57,879 nucleotides of DNA from Gemmatimonadota bacterium (GTDB taxonomy: Bacteria; Latescibacterota; UBA2968; UBA8231). The stretch lies in the NCBI GenBank assembly GCA_009840005.1, contig VXOR01000089.1, positions 1 to 57,879 on the forward strand, read 5' to 3'. The position numbers and the translations under genes were made by a program. Positions 8,449 to 16,287 of the stretch are shown in pieces (position 1 is the first letter of the stretch; every line of letters starts with the position of its first letter). Under the pieces are notes generated by a model. The model worked only from the letters and a program-made list of their open reading frames with translations, was not told the origin of the DNA and did no database searches.

Positions 8449-8831
8449 CTTTATTGCTGGATACCCATCTATTGCTGTGGGCGGCAGGCGACCCCGGACG
8501 GTTGTCAGTAGAATCCCAAGACCTTCTCGGCGACCCTGCCACGGAACTGATGTTCAGCACCGCAAGCATTTGGGAGATCGTCATCAAGAACGCGCTCGGC
8601 AGAAGCGACTTCCGCGTTGAACCGCGACTGTTTCGGGACGGTCTGATACAAAACGGCTACAGCGAACTTGCGGTTCGATCCGAACACGCGCTCGCTGTCG
8701 GTCGCTTGCCATCGCTTCACAAGGACCCTTTCGACCGCATACTCATCGCGCAAGCACAAGTCGAAAACGTTACGCTGCTTACCACGGACGACAAAGTGGC
8801 CTGCTATCCCGGCCCCATCCAAGCTGTCTGA
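8445..8831 (+). CDS. PIN-domain toxin (VapC-like)
   Basis: 128 residues, full PIN domain. Conserved acids are Asp6 (LLDTH), Glu44 (SIWEIVIK), Asp94/Asp97 (KDPFDRILIAQA) and Asp115/116 (TTDDKV). The LWAAGD and SIWEI motifs place it with COG3744-type type II toxins, Mg2+-dependent RNases that cut tRNA or other RNA. The start overlaps the upstream ORF (ATGA), implying translational coupling to its antitoxin. A decayed copy of its last ~90 bp is found at 10508-10602. Confidence 0.88.
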   Translation: MTLLLDTHLLLWAAGDPGRLSVESQDLLGDPATELMFSTASIWEIVIKNALGRSDFRVEPRLFRDGLIQNGYSELAVRSEHALAVGRLPSLHKDPFDRILIAQAQVENVTLLTTDDKVACYPGPIQAV

Positions 8832-8911
8832 TCGGTCGGCGAAACTCTACTCGATCCCATCGTAGCTTATCCGCAGTTTTGTGCGAAGAAGAAACCCATA
8901 GGAGCAACGCC

Positions 8912-9076
8912 GTGACCGAGCAACTGACCTACCGACTAGACATCATTGAACGCGCCGTTACCGAGCTTACGCACCCACATGGACAGTCAATTCGTTGGTT
9001 CTTCGGTATTCAGATAACCAGCCTAATTGCCCTAGGCAGCCTGTCGTTCAGCATCCTCAGCAAGCTACCTAGATAA
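8912..9076 (+). CDS. Small single-pass membrane protein, 54 aa
   Basis: The start is a GTG at 8912 with aggag 8 nt before it. A short amphipathic N-terminal helix (YRLDIIERAVTEL) precedes one transmembrane segment (FGIQITSLIALGSLSFSIL). The layout resembles small XhlA-like membrane peptides, but no family can be named. The 3' two-thirds is duplicated at 16280-16405. It sits just downstream of the PIN toxin. Confidence 0.5.
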   Translation: MTEQLTYRLDIIERAVTELTHPHGQSIRWFFGIQITSLIALGSLSFSILSKLPR

Positions 9077-9114
9077 TCAATCCGCTCATCACTAGCCCAA
9101 CACGGAGCTTCCCA

Positions 9115-9552
9115 ATGTATCTAAGCGACCTATTGAGTGACCTCAGCAAGAATGAGATCACCAAACTGTCAAAACCAGAAATCGCCATCATTTTTAAAAA
9201 CCAGAAGCACATAACACTTAACCAGCGCATCGCCTTGTTCCATGAGCTGGATCTCCGAAACTCGGGGGAAACCCAATTACAGGTAGCTGTTAGGGCGGGC
9301 GTCTCAAGGGAGCTTGTAGCCCAATATGACGCGGTGATGAGTAAGTTGAGTCCGTTAAACGACAGTTTGCAGTCATCTATCCTTGACGCATTGTGTGCAG
9401 GCGAACTGTGGGAGGAGAAGCGGAGACTGGAGATTACCGGGTTAAACAAAAAACTCACAAACGGCTACCAGCCCCAATGCATCGAGCACAAGGGAGATCG
9501 ATGGTATATCCAATGGAAGTCGCTACATACGGGACCTAATCAGCAAAAATAG
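9115..9552 (+). CDS. Hypothetical protein, possible HTH
   Basis: 145 residues, not recognised. Residues ~55-75 (LQVAVRAGVSRELVAQYDAV) have the spacing of a helix-turn-helix. The rest is charged and helical, with a C-terminal segment rich in Trp and Tyr (GDRWYIQWKSL). A cggag box lies before the ATG. It follows the small membrane protein by 38 bp; both may have arrived together with the toxin module. Confidence 0.5.
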   Translation: MYLSDLLSDLSKNEITKLSKPEIAIIFKNQKHITLNQRIALFHELDLRNSGETQLQVAVRAGVSRELVAQYDAVMSKLSPLNDSLQSSILDALCAGELWEEKRRLEITGLNKKLTNGYQPQCIEHKGDRWYIQWKSLHTGPNQQK

Positions 9553-9652
9553 CGGTCGGGGGCCGATTGGGATATGACCCCCCTCGAATGCCTGCCCCAC
9601 GATTCAGTCTCCGCCTAGGCGTAGGTGAGGCCTTTCTACGAGAGGATGCACT

Positions 9653-10188
9653 ATGCAGACCAAAGCCGTAGCTCTTGCCACGTTTCTCTTGCTCGCGGGT
9701 TGCAATGCCGATAGCCCACTGCGCCCGCAACGGTGCCAGCGTCCAAGCATATCGAGGCAGAGGCCGAACAATGCCCGTTACCGCTCTTAGGCATAGTGGG
9801 AACATGGGCGAGGGATTCGCTTCGTGAGTATGGGAGGTAGTTCATCAGCATCGCCGACACGTTGCGAATAGAGTTTGCCCCCGATCCGAATCCAGCAGGC
9901 GAACCGGGCGTAACGTATTACGACTACACGCTGCGTTCGTACTATCTCCCGTCTGATGGGGATGATTTGGACTGGCCCAACTTTTTGGAGGAGGAACGTG
10001 GTAAAATGGGCGTGTACTATGCGGACGGCGGTACGTGGGCTTTCAACCACACTGTAACCTATATCCGAACATGGGACGAAGAAACGAAAGAGTATGAAGA
10101 GTGGGAGCCGTATTCGCCGAGGTGGGACCTTGAGATAAAGATGTTTGATGGGTGGCTTGCTTTAGGCTGGAACTACTGCTCCGGATGA
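9653..10188 (+). pseudogene. Decayed lipoprotein, lipocalin-like
   Basis: A good ribosome site (gagagg) precedes MQTKAVALATFLLLAGC, a classical lipoprotein signal, but that frame stops at 9788-9790. The continuation lies in another frame from about 9720: it contains ARDSLREYG, is cut by a stop near 9838, and runs on to 10188 with GTWAFNHTVTYIRTW and GWLALGWNYCSG. One frameshift and one in-frame stop therefore break what was a ~175-residue exported beta-rich lipoprotein. The VGTW and GTWAF motifs resemble lipocalin-like domains. Confidence 0.65.
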
Positions 10189-10226
10189 CGCGACTACCTC
10201 GACGACAGCTATAGGCGCGTTGACGA

Positions 10227-10313
10227 ATGACTAACCGCTGCCTTCTCGCCTGTTGCTGGCCGCTGGTCGCCGCGATCGCGGCCGATGAAAGTCAAAGGGA
10301 GACATTACCTTAA
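10227..10313 (+). pseudogene. Orphan signal-peptide fragment, 28 codons
   Basis: The frame MTNRCLLACCWPLVAAIAAD looks like a signal peptide but stops after eight more residues. There is no matching mature region. It probably is the start of a gene whose remainder was lost when the toxin-antitoxin scraps inserted at 10333. Confidence 0.3.
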
Positions 10314-10332
10314 ATTGGAAAAGAGAAAGATT

Positions 10333-10467
10333 ATGTCTAAATCCGAAGTGGTTGTCGTGGAACGAAGTGATACTTGGAGCGAACAAGATCAAAGCGACTT
10401 AACCTCCTTTTCCTTACAGTATGCGGCGAAACTCTACCCAGAGGAAGAGAATCTTGTTTACTCCTAG
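10333..10467 (+). CDS. Small antitoxin-like protein, 44 aa
   Basis: The ATG at 10333 opens MSKSEVVVVERSDTWSEQ, followed by FSLQYAAKLYPEEENLV. The short acidic protein lies directly before, and overlaps by 14 bases, a MazF-like toxin start, which is the position of a cognate antitoxin. It appears intact although its toxin is destroyed. The family assignment rests on context; sequence similarity to a named antitoxin family was not established. Confidence 0.5.
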   Translation: MSKSEVVVVERSDTWSEQDQSDLTSFSLQYAAKLYPEEENLVYS

Positions 10468-10602
10468 CGACATAGTGGTGCTTGACTTCCCCGGTGTAAC
10501 GGGTATCAAACTACTCATCGCGCAAGCACAAGTCGAAACGTTACACTGCTTACCACAGACGACAAGGTAGCCTACTATCCCAATCCCATTCAAGCGATCT
10601 GA
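10454..10602 (+). pseudogene. Chimeric toxin remnant: MazF-like N terminus joined to VapC C terminus
   Basis: From a TTG at 10454 the frame reads FTPSDIVVLDFPGVTGIK, the hallmark opening of PemK/MazF toxins. It then switches directly to LLIAQAQVE, the end of the PIN toxin found intact at 8445-8831. The DNA keeps matching that toxin's 3' end to the position of its stop (about 10602), but one missing base throws the frame off and it terminates at 10568-10570. Two different toxin genes have been joined by deletion or recombination. Confidence 0.75.
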
Positions 10603-10627
10603 TGGGCCGACCCAAGGAGAAATGGCC

Positions 10628-12175
10628 ATGGACAAACGCTTACTCCCCATCGGCATTCAGACCTTCCGCGAAATTCGCGAGCGCGAGTGCTACTACGTCG
10701 ATAAGACCGCCTACATTCGTCGGCTGCTCAACGAGGGCAAGCACTACTTTCTGTCGCGTCCCCGACGCTTTGGCAAGAGCCTGTTCTTGGACACGCTCAA
10801 GGAGGTGTTCGAGGGCAACGAGCCGCTGTTTGCGGGGCTCTCCATCCACGACCATTGGGATTGGTCGGTGCGCCATCCGGTCCTGCGGCTCAGCTTCGGC
10901 AAAGGCAACTTCAAGGTGCCCGACTACGTGGAGATAAATCTGATGGCGCAATTGGACGCGGTCGAACGTCGCACGGGTGTGGCATCGGACTACCCCACCG
11001 GACCAGAGCGATTCGCGCACCTGTTGGAGGCACTGCACAGCCAAACCGAGCAGCCGGTGGCCGTGCTGATCGACGAATACGACAAGCCGATTTTAGATGC
11101 GCTGGAGGTTCCGGACATAGCTCGCGCCAACCGCGACTTTCTGCGCGGCCTGTATGCGGTCATCAAAGACTGCGACGCGCACGTCCGCTTCACGTTCATC
11201 ACCGGGGTGAGCAAATTCTCCAAGGTCAGCCTGTTTTCTGGCCTCAACAATCTCACGGACATTACCCTTGAACCGGAGTACTCAGCCATCTGCGGCTACT
11301 CAGACGCCGATTTGGACGCCGTGTTCGCCCCGGAACTGCCCGGCCTCGACCGAGACCAAATCCGCGACTGGTACAACGGCTACCGTTGGCGCGGCGACGA
11401 GCAGGTGTACAACCCCTTCGACATCCTGCTGCTGTTTCGCAACCGCGAGTTCAGAGCGTATTGGTTTGAGACCGGCACGCCGACGTTCCTAGTCGAAACG
11501 CTGAGCAAACGCCACGTCAGTTCCCTAGAACTTGGTGAGATGGTCGGCAGCGACGAGTTGCTATCGACCTTTGACGTCGATCATATCGCCACCGAGGCCC
11601 TGCTGTTCCAGACCGGCTACCTGACGATAACGGAAGAGGACGACTTTGGCGGCGAGCCTGTCTATCGCTTGGGCTATCCCAATCGGGAGGTGCGCCAGAG
11701 TCTGAACCGCAGCCTGTTGCGCTACTTGGTGCAGGACTCGACGCGGCAGATGGCCAACAGCGTGCAACTCTACCGACTGTTGGAAGCCAACGACTTCGCC
11801 GGGCTTAAGACGCTGTTCCACGCCTTTTTCGCCAGCATTCCCTACGAGTGGTACACTAACAACGACATCGCCGGTTATGAGGGTTACTACGCCAGCGTGT
11901 TTTACTCTTATTTCGCCGCGCTGGGATTGGACATCACCGTGGAGGACAGCAGCAGCCACGGTCGCTTAGACATGGCGGTTTTGTCCAACGGCAACGTCTA
12001 TCTGTTTGAGTTTAAGGTGGTCGAGTTGGCGTCGGCGGGGGCGGCGATAGGACAGCTCAAGGATCGTGGGTATGAGGACAAGTATCGCGCCTTGGGGCAG
12101 CCAATTCACCTGATTGGCGTGGAGTTCAGCAAAGATGAGCGCAATGTCGCGGCGTTTGACGTGGAGCGGGGGTGA
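10628..12175 (+). CDS. AAA-ATPase-like protein with C-terminal PD-(D/E)XK nuclease domain
   Basis: 515 residues from the ATG at 10628 (aaggag 8 nt upstream; an ATG at 10622 is too close to that site). The N-terminal AAA-ATPase-like domain (PF09820 type) has the unusual P-loop RPRRFGKS at 44-51 and a Walker B LIDEYDKP. The C-terminal ~100 residues hold the DUF1703/PDDEXK_9 core: GRLDMAVL followed by LFEFKVVE, then an alpha-helix with QLKDRGY. This family is abundant and often multi-copy in FCB and gut bacteria; its role is unknown, with mobile-element or defence involvement suspected. Confidence 0.85.
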   Translation: MDKRLLPIGIQTFREIRERECYYVDKTAYIRRLLNEGKHYFLSRPRRFGKSLFLDTLKEVFEGNEPLFAGLSIHDHWDWSVRHPVLRLSFGKGNFKVPDYVEINLMAQLDAVERRTGVASDYPTGPERFAHLLEALHSQTEQPVAVLIDEYDKPILDALEVPDIARANRDFLRGLYAVIKDCDAHVRFTFITGVSKFSKVSLFSGLNNLTDITLEPEYSAICGYSDADLDAVFAPELPGLDRDQIRDWYNGYRWRGDEQVYNPFDILLLFRNREFRAYWFETGTPTFLVETLSKRHVSSLELGEMVGSDELLSTFDVDHIATEALLFQTGYLTITEEDDFGGEPVYRLGYPNREVRQSLNRSLLRYLVQDSTRQMANSVQLYRLLEANDFAGLKTLFHAFFASIPYEWYTNNDIAGYEGYYASVFYSYFAALGLDITVEDSSSHGRLDMAVLSNGNVYLFEFKVVELASAGAAIGQLKDRGYEDKYRALGQPIHLIGVEFSKDERNVAAFDVERG

Positions 12176-12235
12176 GAGTGCCAAACCACCGTAGTCGCTT
12201 ACCTCGCCGCCACCGCACCGGACACTGACCACTGT

Positions 12236-12775
12236 CTATTTGAGACGTCCCGCAAAAACCTCGGCGAACCGCTCCTCGGCAATGCCGCCCAAGCGCTGCG
12301 CCATGCGCTCGAAGGCGGCGCGGCGATAGTCCCATTGGCCCCACCGCGCCACCTGCTCCAGCCAGTCGCACAGGTGAATGGTCACTAGGTCGTTGAAATC
12401 CTGCTCGTTCATCTCGATGGAATCGCCAGTCAGGCGGTCCTGGAGCACGTAGGAAGCACCGTGCTGCTCCACGGCGGCATCGAACGTGTCGCGCACCATG
12501 GCGCAATTGACGTACGCCAAGTATTCGGCCCGCTCGCCGATCAGAGCCCGCACTTCAGCGCGGCGCTCAACGGGCAAGGTAAAATCCTGGAAAATCTCAG
12601 TGCCGTATATGGAGTGAAAGAGCGCGGCGTGGCACATCACATCGTCGCCGCCCCACTTCTTCATATCGCCATGCACGCCGATGCAGTGGGCCAAATAGGT
12701 CTTGTTGGTATGCCCCACGTTGGCAGCGCCAATTTCCTGGAAAAATCCAGTCATTTCTTTAAAACTAGCAGCCAT
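12236..12775 (-). CDS. DUF6817-like HD-type protein
   Basis: 179 residues. A histidine-rich core, AHCIGVHGDMKKWGGDD then CHAALFHSIYGTEIF (His22, 30, 35, 49, 54), resembles HD-fold metal sites as in the DUF6817 family. The C-terminal half is helical (LCDWLEQVARWG). The biochemical function is not known. It lies 9 bp downstream of the MFS transporter gene on the same strand, so they are probably cotranscribed. Its last ~150 bp are duplicated at 7290-7442. Confidence 0.65.
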   Translation of the reverse strand: MAASFKEMTGFFQEIGAANVGHTNKTYLAHCIGVHGDMKKWGGDDVMCHAALFHSIYGTEIFQDFTLPVERRAEVRALIGERAEYLAYVNCAMVRDTFDAAVEQHGASYVLQDRLTGDSIEMNEQDFNDLVTIHLCDWLEQVARWGQWDYRRAAFERMAQRLGGIAEERFAEVFAGRLK

Positions 12776-12784
12776 AGCGTCGTC

Positions 12785-14005
12785 CTATTCGTTTGAGGAT
12801 TCGTCCTGAGCTTTGTCGAAGGATTGGATCGGGCGGTCGGCAATCGGCAGGTGAAGCAGCGCAGCCACCACGCCGAGGGCAATCGCCAACCACCAGACGG
12901 GATTGTACGACCCCGTCGCGTCGTAGAGCAGGCCAGCCAGCCAGACGCCCAGGAAACTGCCGGCCTGATGACTGAAAAAGACAATCCCGTACAGCGTTGA
13001 CAAGTAGCGCGCCCCGAATATCTGCGCCACCGTTCCGCTGGTCAACGGTACGGTGGCCAGCCACAAGAAGCCAATCAGGCCGCCGAAGAGCAAGGCGGAA
13101 AAGCTGGTCAGGGGAACGAAGAGAAACAGGCCGATGACCACGGCGCGGCTGAAGTAGAGCGCACTCAACAAATACTTCTTGCGGTAGCGGTCGCCCAGCC
13201 AGCCGAACAAAGACGAGCCGAAGATGTTGCACAGACCAATCAGCGACAAGGCCGTGGCCCCGATCATGCGCGACAGGCCACCGTCAGTGAGGAACGAGGG
13301 CAAGTGCGTGGCGATAAAGGCGACGTGAAAGCCGCAGACGAAGAACCCCGCGTTGAGCAGCCAATAGCCCGAATGGCCCCGCGCCCTGACCAGCGCCTGC
13401 AGCAGCGTGCCCTCGCCGTGCGGCCGAGCCGCGTGCTCGCTAGGACGACGCGGAAAGCCAAAGGCCAACAGTACAACCCAACCAATCAGAGCCGCGCTGA
13501 CCGCAAAGGACGCTTGCCAACCCGCGTGGACAATCACCCACTGCACCGCGGGCACTAAGGCGAAGGTCCCAAACGAACCGGCCGCGGTGACGATGCCAAA
13601 CACCGTGCTGCGATTTGCCGGATGGACGACGCGGGCGACGGCCCCCAGCACGACCACATACGTCGTGCTGCCGAGCCCCAAGCCGATGATGAGGCCCAGC
13701 GTCAGATACAAACCGAGCGGGCCACTACTAGCCGGCACCAGCAGGCATCCGGCCGCGTAGAGCAGCGCACCCCCCAGTACGACCCACCGCGCCCCATAGC
13801 GGTCGGCGATCATCCCGAACAGGGGCAGGCCGAAGACCACGTTTTGCAGTGCTATCGCCAAGCTGAACACTTCGCGCCCCAAATCTAAGCTGTCGCTAAT
13901 CGGCTGTAGAAAGAGGCCAAACGACTGGCGAATCCCCATGCTGGCGAGGACCGTCAACGCACTGAAGAGCACGATGATCGTCGTCTGGCGGCGAGGGGTG
14001 GTCAT
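12785..14005 (-). CDS. MFS transporter, OFA/monocarboxylate-type
   Basis: 406 residues with twelve hydrophobic segments. Characteristic features are RQSFGLFLQPI in helix 1, the loop 2-3 signature GMIADRYGARWV, and GWLGDRYRKKYLL in the central loop. This pattern fits the oxalate/formate antiporter and monocarboxylate branch of the major facilitator superfamily, which moves small organic acids. The terminal residues (QSFDKAQDESSNE) are encoded by DNA resembling a common dispersed repeat and are probably a late addition. It is followed by the DUF6817-like gene. Confidence 0.82.
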   Translation of the reverse strand: MTTPRRQTTIIVLFSALTVLASMGIRQSFGLFLQPISDSLDLGREVFSLAIALQNVVFGLPLFGMIADRYGARWVVLGGALLYAAGCLLVPASSGPLGLYLTLGLIIGLGLGSTTYVVVLGAVARVVHPANRSTVFGIVTAAGSFGTFALVPAVQWVIVHAGWQASFAVSAALIGWVVLLAFGFPRRPSEHAARPHGEGTLLQALVRARGHSGYWLLNAGFFVCGFHVAFIATHLPSFLTDGGLSRMIGATALSLIGLCNIFGSSLFGWLGDRYRKKYLLSALYFSRAVVIGLFLFVPLTSFSALLFGGLIGFLWLATVPLTSGTVAQIFGARYLSTLYGIVFFSHQAGSFLGVWLAGLLYDATGSYNPVWWLAIALGVVAALLHLPIADRPIQSFDKAQDESSNE

Positions 14006-14135
14006 AGGGGAATGCGAGTTGGGTGGATTGATGAGGGTTGGGTAGTATAGCTTCTTGTTGTGCTTAGATCAATCGTCTATTATCTCTCGACCTCGCCCAC
14101 CACTCAAGAGCAACACGCGCCCGATACTTGGCGCG

Positions 14136-14222
14136 ATCCGTCGAGTGTCATTTTACAAGCCGCAGCCGCTGCAGACGCTGGACGAAATTCGGGCGGAGAT
14201 TATTGGGGACGGAGGCGAATGA
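14136..14222 (+). pseudogene. hsdM-like C-terminal remnant (last ~28 codons)
   Basis: One frame reads FYKPQPLQTLDEIRAEI and ends with a TGA (14220-14222) overlapping the ATG of the next gene as ATGA. The sequence is the usual end of one branch of type I restriction N6-adenine methylases. The part that should precede it (FTRYF) is found 1.2 kb downstream at 15201-15385. This is a dead fragment that preserves the original stop/start overlap with the AlbA-like gene. Confidence 0.6.
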
Positions 14223-15193
14223 CGGAACCACAATTCGACATCACGCCGTTTCTGGACCAAGACGAAGGTCAACACTTCGACCGCAAGTCGCTGTTTGAAG
14301 GAGCGAGAGGGACCAAACAACTGCGCGACCGCCGTGCTGTGCGGGACCAAGTTGAAGAGCGCCCGCGTATAGAGGGCAACCTGCCCGCCGTCATTGAGGA
14401 GACAAGCGGCGTAATCAGCAGCCTGTTGCGCCGTCCATCGCGGCTCGTAGGCAACCAGTTTCGGGAGACATCCGAATACCCGGACTTCGCGTGGCGTGAA
14501 GCGCTACTCAATGCTATAGCGCATCGCGACTACGGCGTTGAAGGAGCCGGTACGGAAGTCTGGTTGTTTGAAGACCGTATGGAAGTGGTCAGCCCCGGTG
14601 CTCTGGCTGGCAACTTGACCACAGACGAGTTGCTAACGCTCCGACGAGTCCATCGCAGTCGCAATCCGCGTATCGTGCGGGTACTGGTCGATCTCGGCTT
14701 CGCACGCGACCAAGGTGAGGGCATTCCGCGTATGTTCGCGGAGATGAAAGACGCTTTCTTGCCGCAGCCGAGCATAGAGGCTACCAACCGCAGCGTTACA
14801 GTAGCCCTTCGCAACACCCTTACACTGAATACAGGGGAGTTCAAGGCGGATGCAGAGGAGTCCAAGGCGGATACAGGGGAGTCCAAGGCGGATACAGGGG
14901 AGTTCAAGGCGGATGCAAGGGAGGAGCTTCCACCTGCCATCAGGGAAGCCATTGACCAACTTGGCCCGCGTCCTCGCCGTGAGCGCCTGCGTCCCCTCAT
15001 CCACGCGATATGCGATCAAGGTAGATGGGTGACTTCGGCTGAATTGGCCGAAGTCCTCAATTTCCGTCAACATAATCTAACGGCGGGTCATCTCGCCCCG
15101 ATGGTGGAAAGTGGACAACTTGAGCGTCGTTTTCCAGGCCAGCCTAACCACCCTCGCCAAGCTTATCGGGCCGTCGCTCGATCACCAGTATGA
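14219..15193 (+). CDS. AlbA/Schlafen-type ATP-binding transcription-regulator-like protein, internally deleted
   Basis: 324 residues from the ATG at 14219 (ggagg just upstream). The opening FLDQDEGQHFDRKSLFEG is the start of an AlbA_2 domain, but after RRAVRDQ (~44) the protein jumps to the GHKL ATP-binding part: REALLNAIAHRDY (93-105), then DQGEGIPRMF. Most of the AlbA_2 domain (~120 residues in relatives) is missing, so activity is doubtful. Residues 207-234 are a tandem repeat and the end is a winged-helix domain (WVTSAELAEVLNFRQHN). Relatives usually sit next to restriction-modification genes, consistent with the hsdM scraps on both sides. Confidence 0.7.
   Translation: MTEPQFDITPFLDQDEGQHFDRKSLFEGARGTKQLRDRRAVRDQVEERPRIEGNLPAVIEETSGVISSLLRRPSRLVGNQFRETSEYPDFAWREALLNAIAHRDYGVEGAGTEVWLFEDRMEVVSPGALAGNLTTDELLTLRRVHRSRNPRIVRVLVDLGFARDQGEGIPRMFAEMKDAFLPQPSIEATNRSVTVALRNTLTLNTGEFKADAEESKADTGESKADTGEFKADAREELPPAIREAIDQLGPRPRRERLRPLIHAICDQGRWVTSAELAEVLNFRQHNLTAGHLAPMVESGQLERRFPGQPNHPRQAYRAVARSPV
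14837..14920 (+). repeat. 21-bp tandem repeat, four units
   Basis: Four exact-length 21-bp units encode EFKADAE, ESKADTG, ESKADTG and EFKADAR between the ATP-binding and winged-helix domains of the AlbA-like protein. They are in frame, so unit gain or loss would only change linker length. Confidence 0.9.
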
Positions 15194-15200
15194 TGCATGA

Positions 15201-15385
15201 GGACGGTCCGTCGTGCGACGCGGCGAAAGCGACACCGAACAGGTGCCGCTGCTCGACGAGGGCGGCATCGAGGGCTTCTTACGCCGCGAGGTGTTGCCAC
15301 ACGCACCCGATGCTTGGTCAAGACGAGCGTCAAAATCGGCTACGAGATCAGCTTCACGCGCTACTTTTCCGTCATTCCTTCGCCG
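15201..15385 (+). pseudogene. hsdM-like remnant (penultimate C-terminal segment)
   Basis: The frame at 15201 reads DTEQVPLLDEGGIEGFLRRE, then VLPHAPDAW, the conserved C-terminal region of type I methylase subunits. A frameshift at about 15318 moves the continuation KTSVKIGYEISFTRYF into another frame, and similarity ends near 15376. The expected following residues (YKPQPLQTLDEI) lie 1.2 kb upstream at 14151. There is no methylase catalytic domain nearby. Downstream to 15462 no further feature is seen. Confidence 0.65.
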
Positions 15386-15462
15386 TCATCCTTGCATCGA
15401 CACCCCGCGTCGTTAATTTAGCCTGAAAGTGGAATAGTGGATTTCGGAAAGCGAGTTTGAGC

Positions 15463-16068
15463 ATGGTCACTCAACAACAGACCGCCGAATTTAGCGGCGA
15501 AACGGTCCGCAACGTCGCCGGAACATTGATCTGGTTGGCGCGGCCTCCTGAACAATCGGAAGCGCTAAGCCGGAACTGGCTCGTACACCTGCCGAGGAAC
15601 CAGAACAGGGGCGAATTGCAAAGTGCAATAAAGATATTGACCGAAAATTTTCGCAACCGCCACGATGCCGTAGTCGATGTCTGCACCGCCTTTCAGGAGC
15701 GACTCCAGAAAGCGGCTGAAGATTTTCCTCCAAGCCGTGAAATGGACCCTGACGACATCGCAGTGCCCGAGTTGGAGAAAAGCGAGGAATACTTCCGCAA
15801 GGAAAGAAAAGAACTACGCGATGTCCGGGACGCCTTGCAGCGGACAGGGGGCGTAGAAGTATATGGGGCCGAGGTCTTTGCAGCATTGGAACGCCTAGAC
15901 AAGCTGTTTGAATATCTCGTTGCATCGCTCCAAGAGCTTCGCTGGGCCATAATGATCCACGACGGGGCACTCGCTCCAAGCACGGGCGGAACATGCGCCA
16001 GCGGCTCAGAATTCATGGCGTCAATGGAAAACCATGCCCCCACGATGGGTGCGAATTACCAGGTTTGA
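15463..16068 (+). CDS. Hypothetical helical protein, possible antitoxin partner
   Basis: 201 residues from the ATG at 15463 (a TTG six bases earlier is possible). The sequence is mostly helical and charged, with ELRWAIMIHDGAL and TCASGSEFMASME near the C terminus. No family is recognised. Its last 20 bases overlap the start of a RelE/ParE-type toxin frame at 16049, the arrangement of an antitoxin-toxin pair. That role is inferred from position only. Confidence 0.5.
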   Translation: MVTQQQTAEFSGETVRNVAGTLIWLARPPEQSEALSRNWLVHLPRNQNRGELQSAIKILTENFRNRHDAVVDVCTAFQERLQKAAEDFPPSREMDPDDIAVPELEKSEEYFRKERKELRDVRDALQRTGGVEVYGAEVFAALERLDKLFEYLVASLQELRWAIMIHDGALAPSTGGTCASGSEFMASMENHAPTMGANYQV

Positions 16069-16287
16069 ACGCCGAGCCGCAAGTTCGCCAAAATGGTCAA
16101 TCGTCTAAATCAACGGATGCAAGAGGAATTGGCACGAGTTATCGACGAACTATGCGCTGGCGAGTTGACTCCCGGGCGGAACTTGGAGCAACTGCGGGTC
16201 GGCAATCGTCTATACTCAGTGCGTTTGACTCGTAACTTCCGCTTCGTCTTCATGGTGATGGAGAACGGCATACTCCCGCATGGATAG
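16049..16287 (+). pseudogene. Frameshifted RelE/ParE-type toxin
   Basis: A GTG at 16049 opens MRITRFERRAASSPK, a typical toxin start, but this frame stops after four more residues. A second frame from about 16093 carries the remainder: ELARVIDELCAGELTPGRNL, then EQLRVGNRLYSVRLTRNFRFVF. The normal C-terminal strand is gone, because from about 16272 the DNA is a copy of the small membrane-protein gene at 8912-9076. Both the frameshift and the replaced end argue for inactivity. Confidence 0.7.

Noticed and set aside
12176..12235. Possible attachment site near the DUF6817 gene
   Set aside because: The only signal is a short actgaccactg phrase that also occurs near 30700; no integrase or tRNA gene accompanies it.
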